In this document: positions 63,455 to 64,000 of the stretch, in pieces
Numbering within the stretch: position 1 is the stretch's first letter
How the letters are laid out: each line of letters opens with the position of its first letter
NCBI RefSeq assembly: GCF_905147365.1
Contig: NC_056406.1
Location: 3,298,501-3,362,500 of the forward strand
DNA length: 64,000 nucleotides
Reading direction: 5' to 3'
DNA from: Aricia agestis
Taxonomy: Eukaryota > Arthropoda > Insecta > Lepidoptera > Lycaenidae
Translations under genes and position numbers: made by a program
Notes under the pieces: model-generated
What the model was told of the DNA's origin: nothing
What the model saw: the letters and a program-made list of their open reading frames with translations, nothing else
Database searches by the model: none

Positions 63455-64000
63455 TTAATTTTTTAGCATGTTGATAAGGTCTCGACAATGTTTATTAGGA
63501 TTTAATGTATCAAGGTTCCAGTCTCCGCATAAAATAATTTTTTTGAACCTTACAGCTATTTTTGATAACAGCAATTCCAATTTTTCTATAAAAACAATAG
63601 GGTTACTAGACGGTGTTCGGTATATGCATAAAATTAAGATTTTTGGCGACAAAATTTCTATACCCGAAACTTCAAAATTAAAATTACTAGACAATTCTTT
63701 AATGTTATTTAGATTTTTACACTCAATGTTATTTTTTGTTAATATGCATGTTCCACCTCTTTTTTTGGATCGCGAATATGAAGAAGTCATTTTATAACCC
63801 GGTATTTTAAGTAATGACTCCATTCCTTTTTTTATAAAGGTTTCGGATAAGCAAATCACATCTATATCTATATTTTTTTGCGTGAACTCCGACAATGCAA
63901 ATACGATTTCTTCAGATTTACTAATGGCACCAGCAATGTTTTGGTGGAATATGGTCAAACTACGACTTTTGTCTTTTTTATTCAAGAAAAAACGTTTTAT
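63455..64000 (-). CDS. LINE D endonuclease domain (5' end outside window)
   Basis: An apurinic-type endonuclease that would nick target DNA to prime reverse transcription. Motifs: FHQNIAGAISK, ICLSETFI (catalytic E), YRTPSSNP and LCGDWNLD (catalytic D and N). The frame is open to the window edge, so the start and any ORF1 lie beyond 64000. It goes out of frame at the A6 run where the polymerase ORF takes over. Confidence 0.88.
   Translation of the reverse strand: MKRFFLNKKDKSRSLTIFHQNIAGAISKSEEIVFALSEFTQKNIDIDVICLSETFIKKGMESLLKIPGYKMTSSYSRSKKRGGTCILTKNNIECKNLNNIKELSSNFNFEVSGIEILSPKILILCIYRTPSSNPIVFIEKLELLLSKIAVRFKKIILCGDWNLDTLNPNKHCRDLINMLKN

Overview
The window looks like a stretch of an insect genome, most likely a moth or butterfly. 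The non-LTR retrotransposon tails carry a GC-rich block ending in CCGAACCGGTGGTAG that I associate with lepidopteran LINEs. There is also a tRNA-headed SINE, a BEL/Pao element, short phase-0 introns and very AT-rich spacers. Almost every coding stretch comes from a mobile element or a captured sequence. No bacterial-type operon, rRNA, CRISPR array or functional tRNA was seen.

Positions 1-45570 are one direct tandem array of a composite unit of about 6.06-6.11 kb. A partial unit (U0, 1-2920) is followed by seven complete ones (U1-U7). On the + strand each unit holds: a hAT transposon lacking its 3' end; two pieces of a Copia reverse transcriptase separated by an unidentified insert of about 285 bp; a Ty3/Gypsy gag piece and its leader; a retro-inserted, poly(A)-tailed single ORF that looks like a negative-strand RNA virus phosphoprotein; a solo LTR; a remnant Gypsy LTR; and a spacer. 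Every coding piece lies on the minus strand. The viral-like ORF is flanked by a duplicated Gypsy primer-binding region and sits just downstream of two LTRs in its own orientation. Units differ by shared indels and SNPs in mosaic combinations. Only U7 has an unbroken transposase core, and only U3 has the longer form of the viral-like ORF. The array ends abruptly at 45570.

Positions 45571-58205 are a nest of elements: a Copia LTR, primer site and broken gag (+ strand); a tRNA-derived SINE; the last two exons of a DDE-type transposase-like gene (-); a CR1/Jockey-like LINE (A, +) split by a second LINE (B, -), itself split by a complete BEL/Pao element (49279-56021, -) with identical 332-bp LTRs and an ATTAC duplication; a third LINE tail (C, -); and a likely first exon of the DDE-type gene at 58098-58205. 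The two parts of that gene may be one locus pulled apart by the insertions.

Positions 58206-64000 hold a short tandem/hairpin repeat block, an unrecognised 101-residue cysteine-rich ORF, a broken host-like gene fragment with a MITE in its intron, and a nearly intact LINE (D, -) whose 3' end lies inside that gene's exon.

Taken together, fragments of many element families plus a virus-like gene lie overwhelmingly in one orientation. This is the layout expected of a one-sided piRNA source locus or a degenerate heterochromatic block. That reading is inference; no expression data were available.
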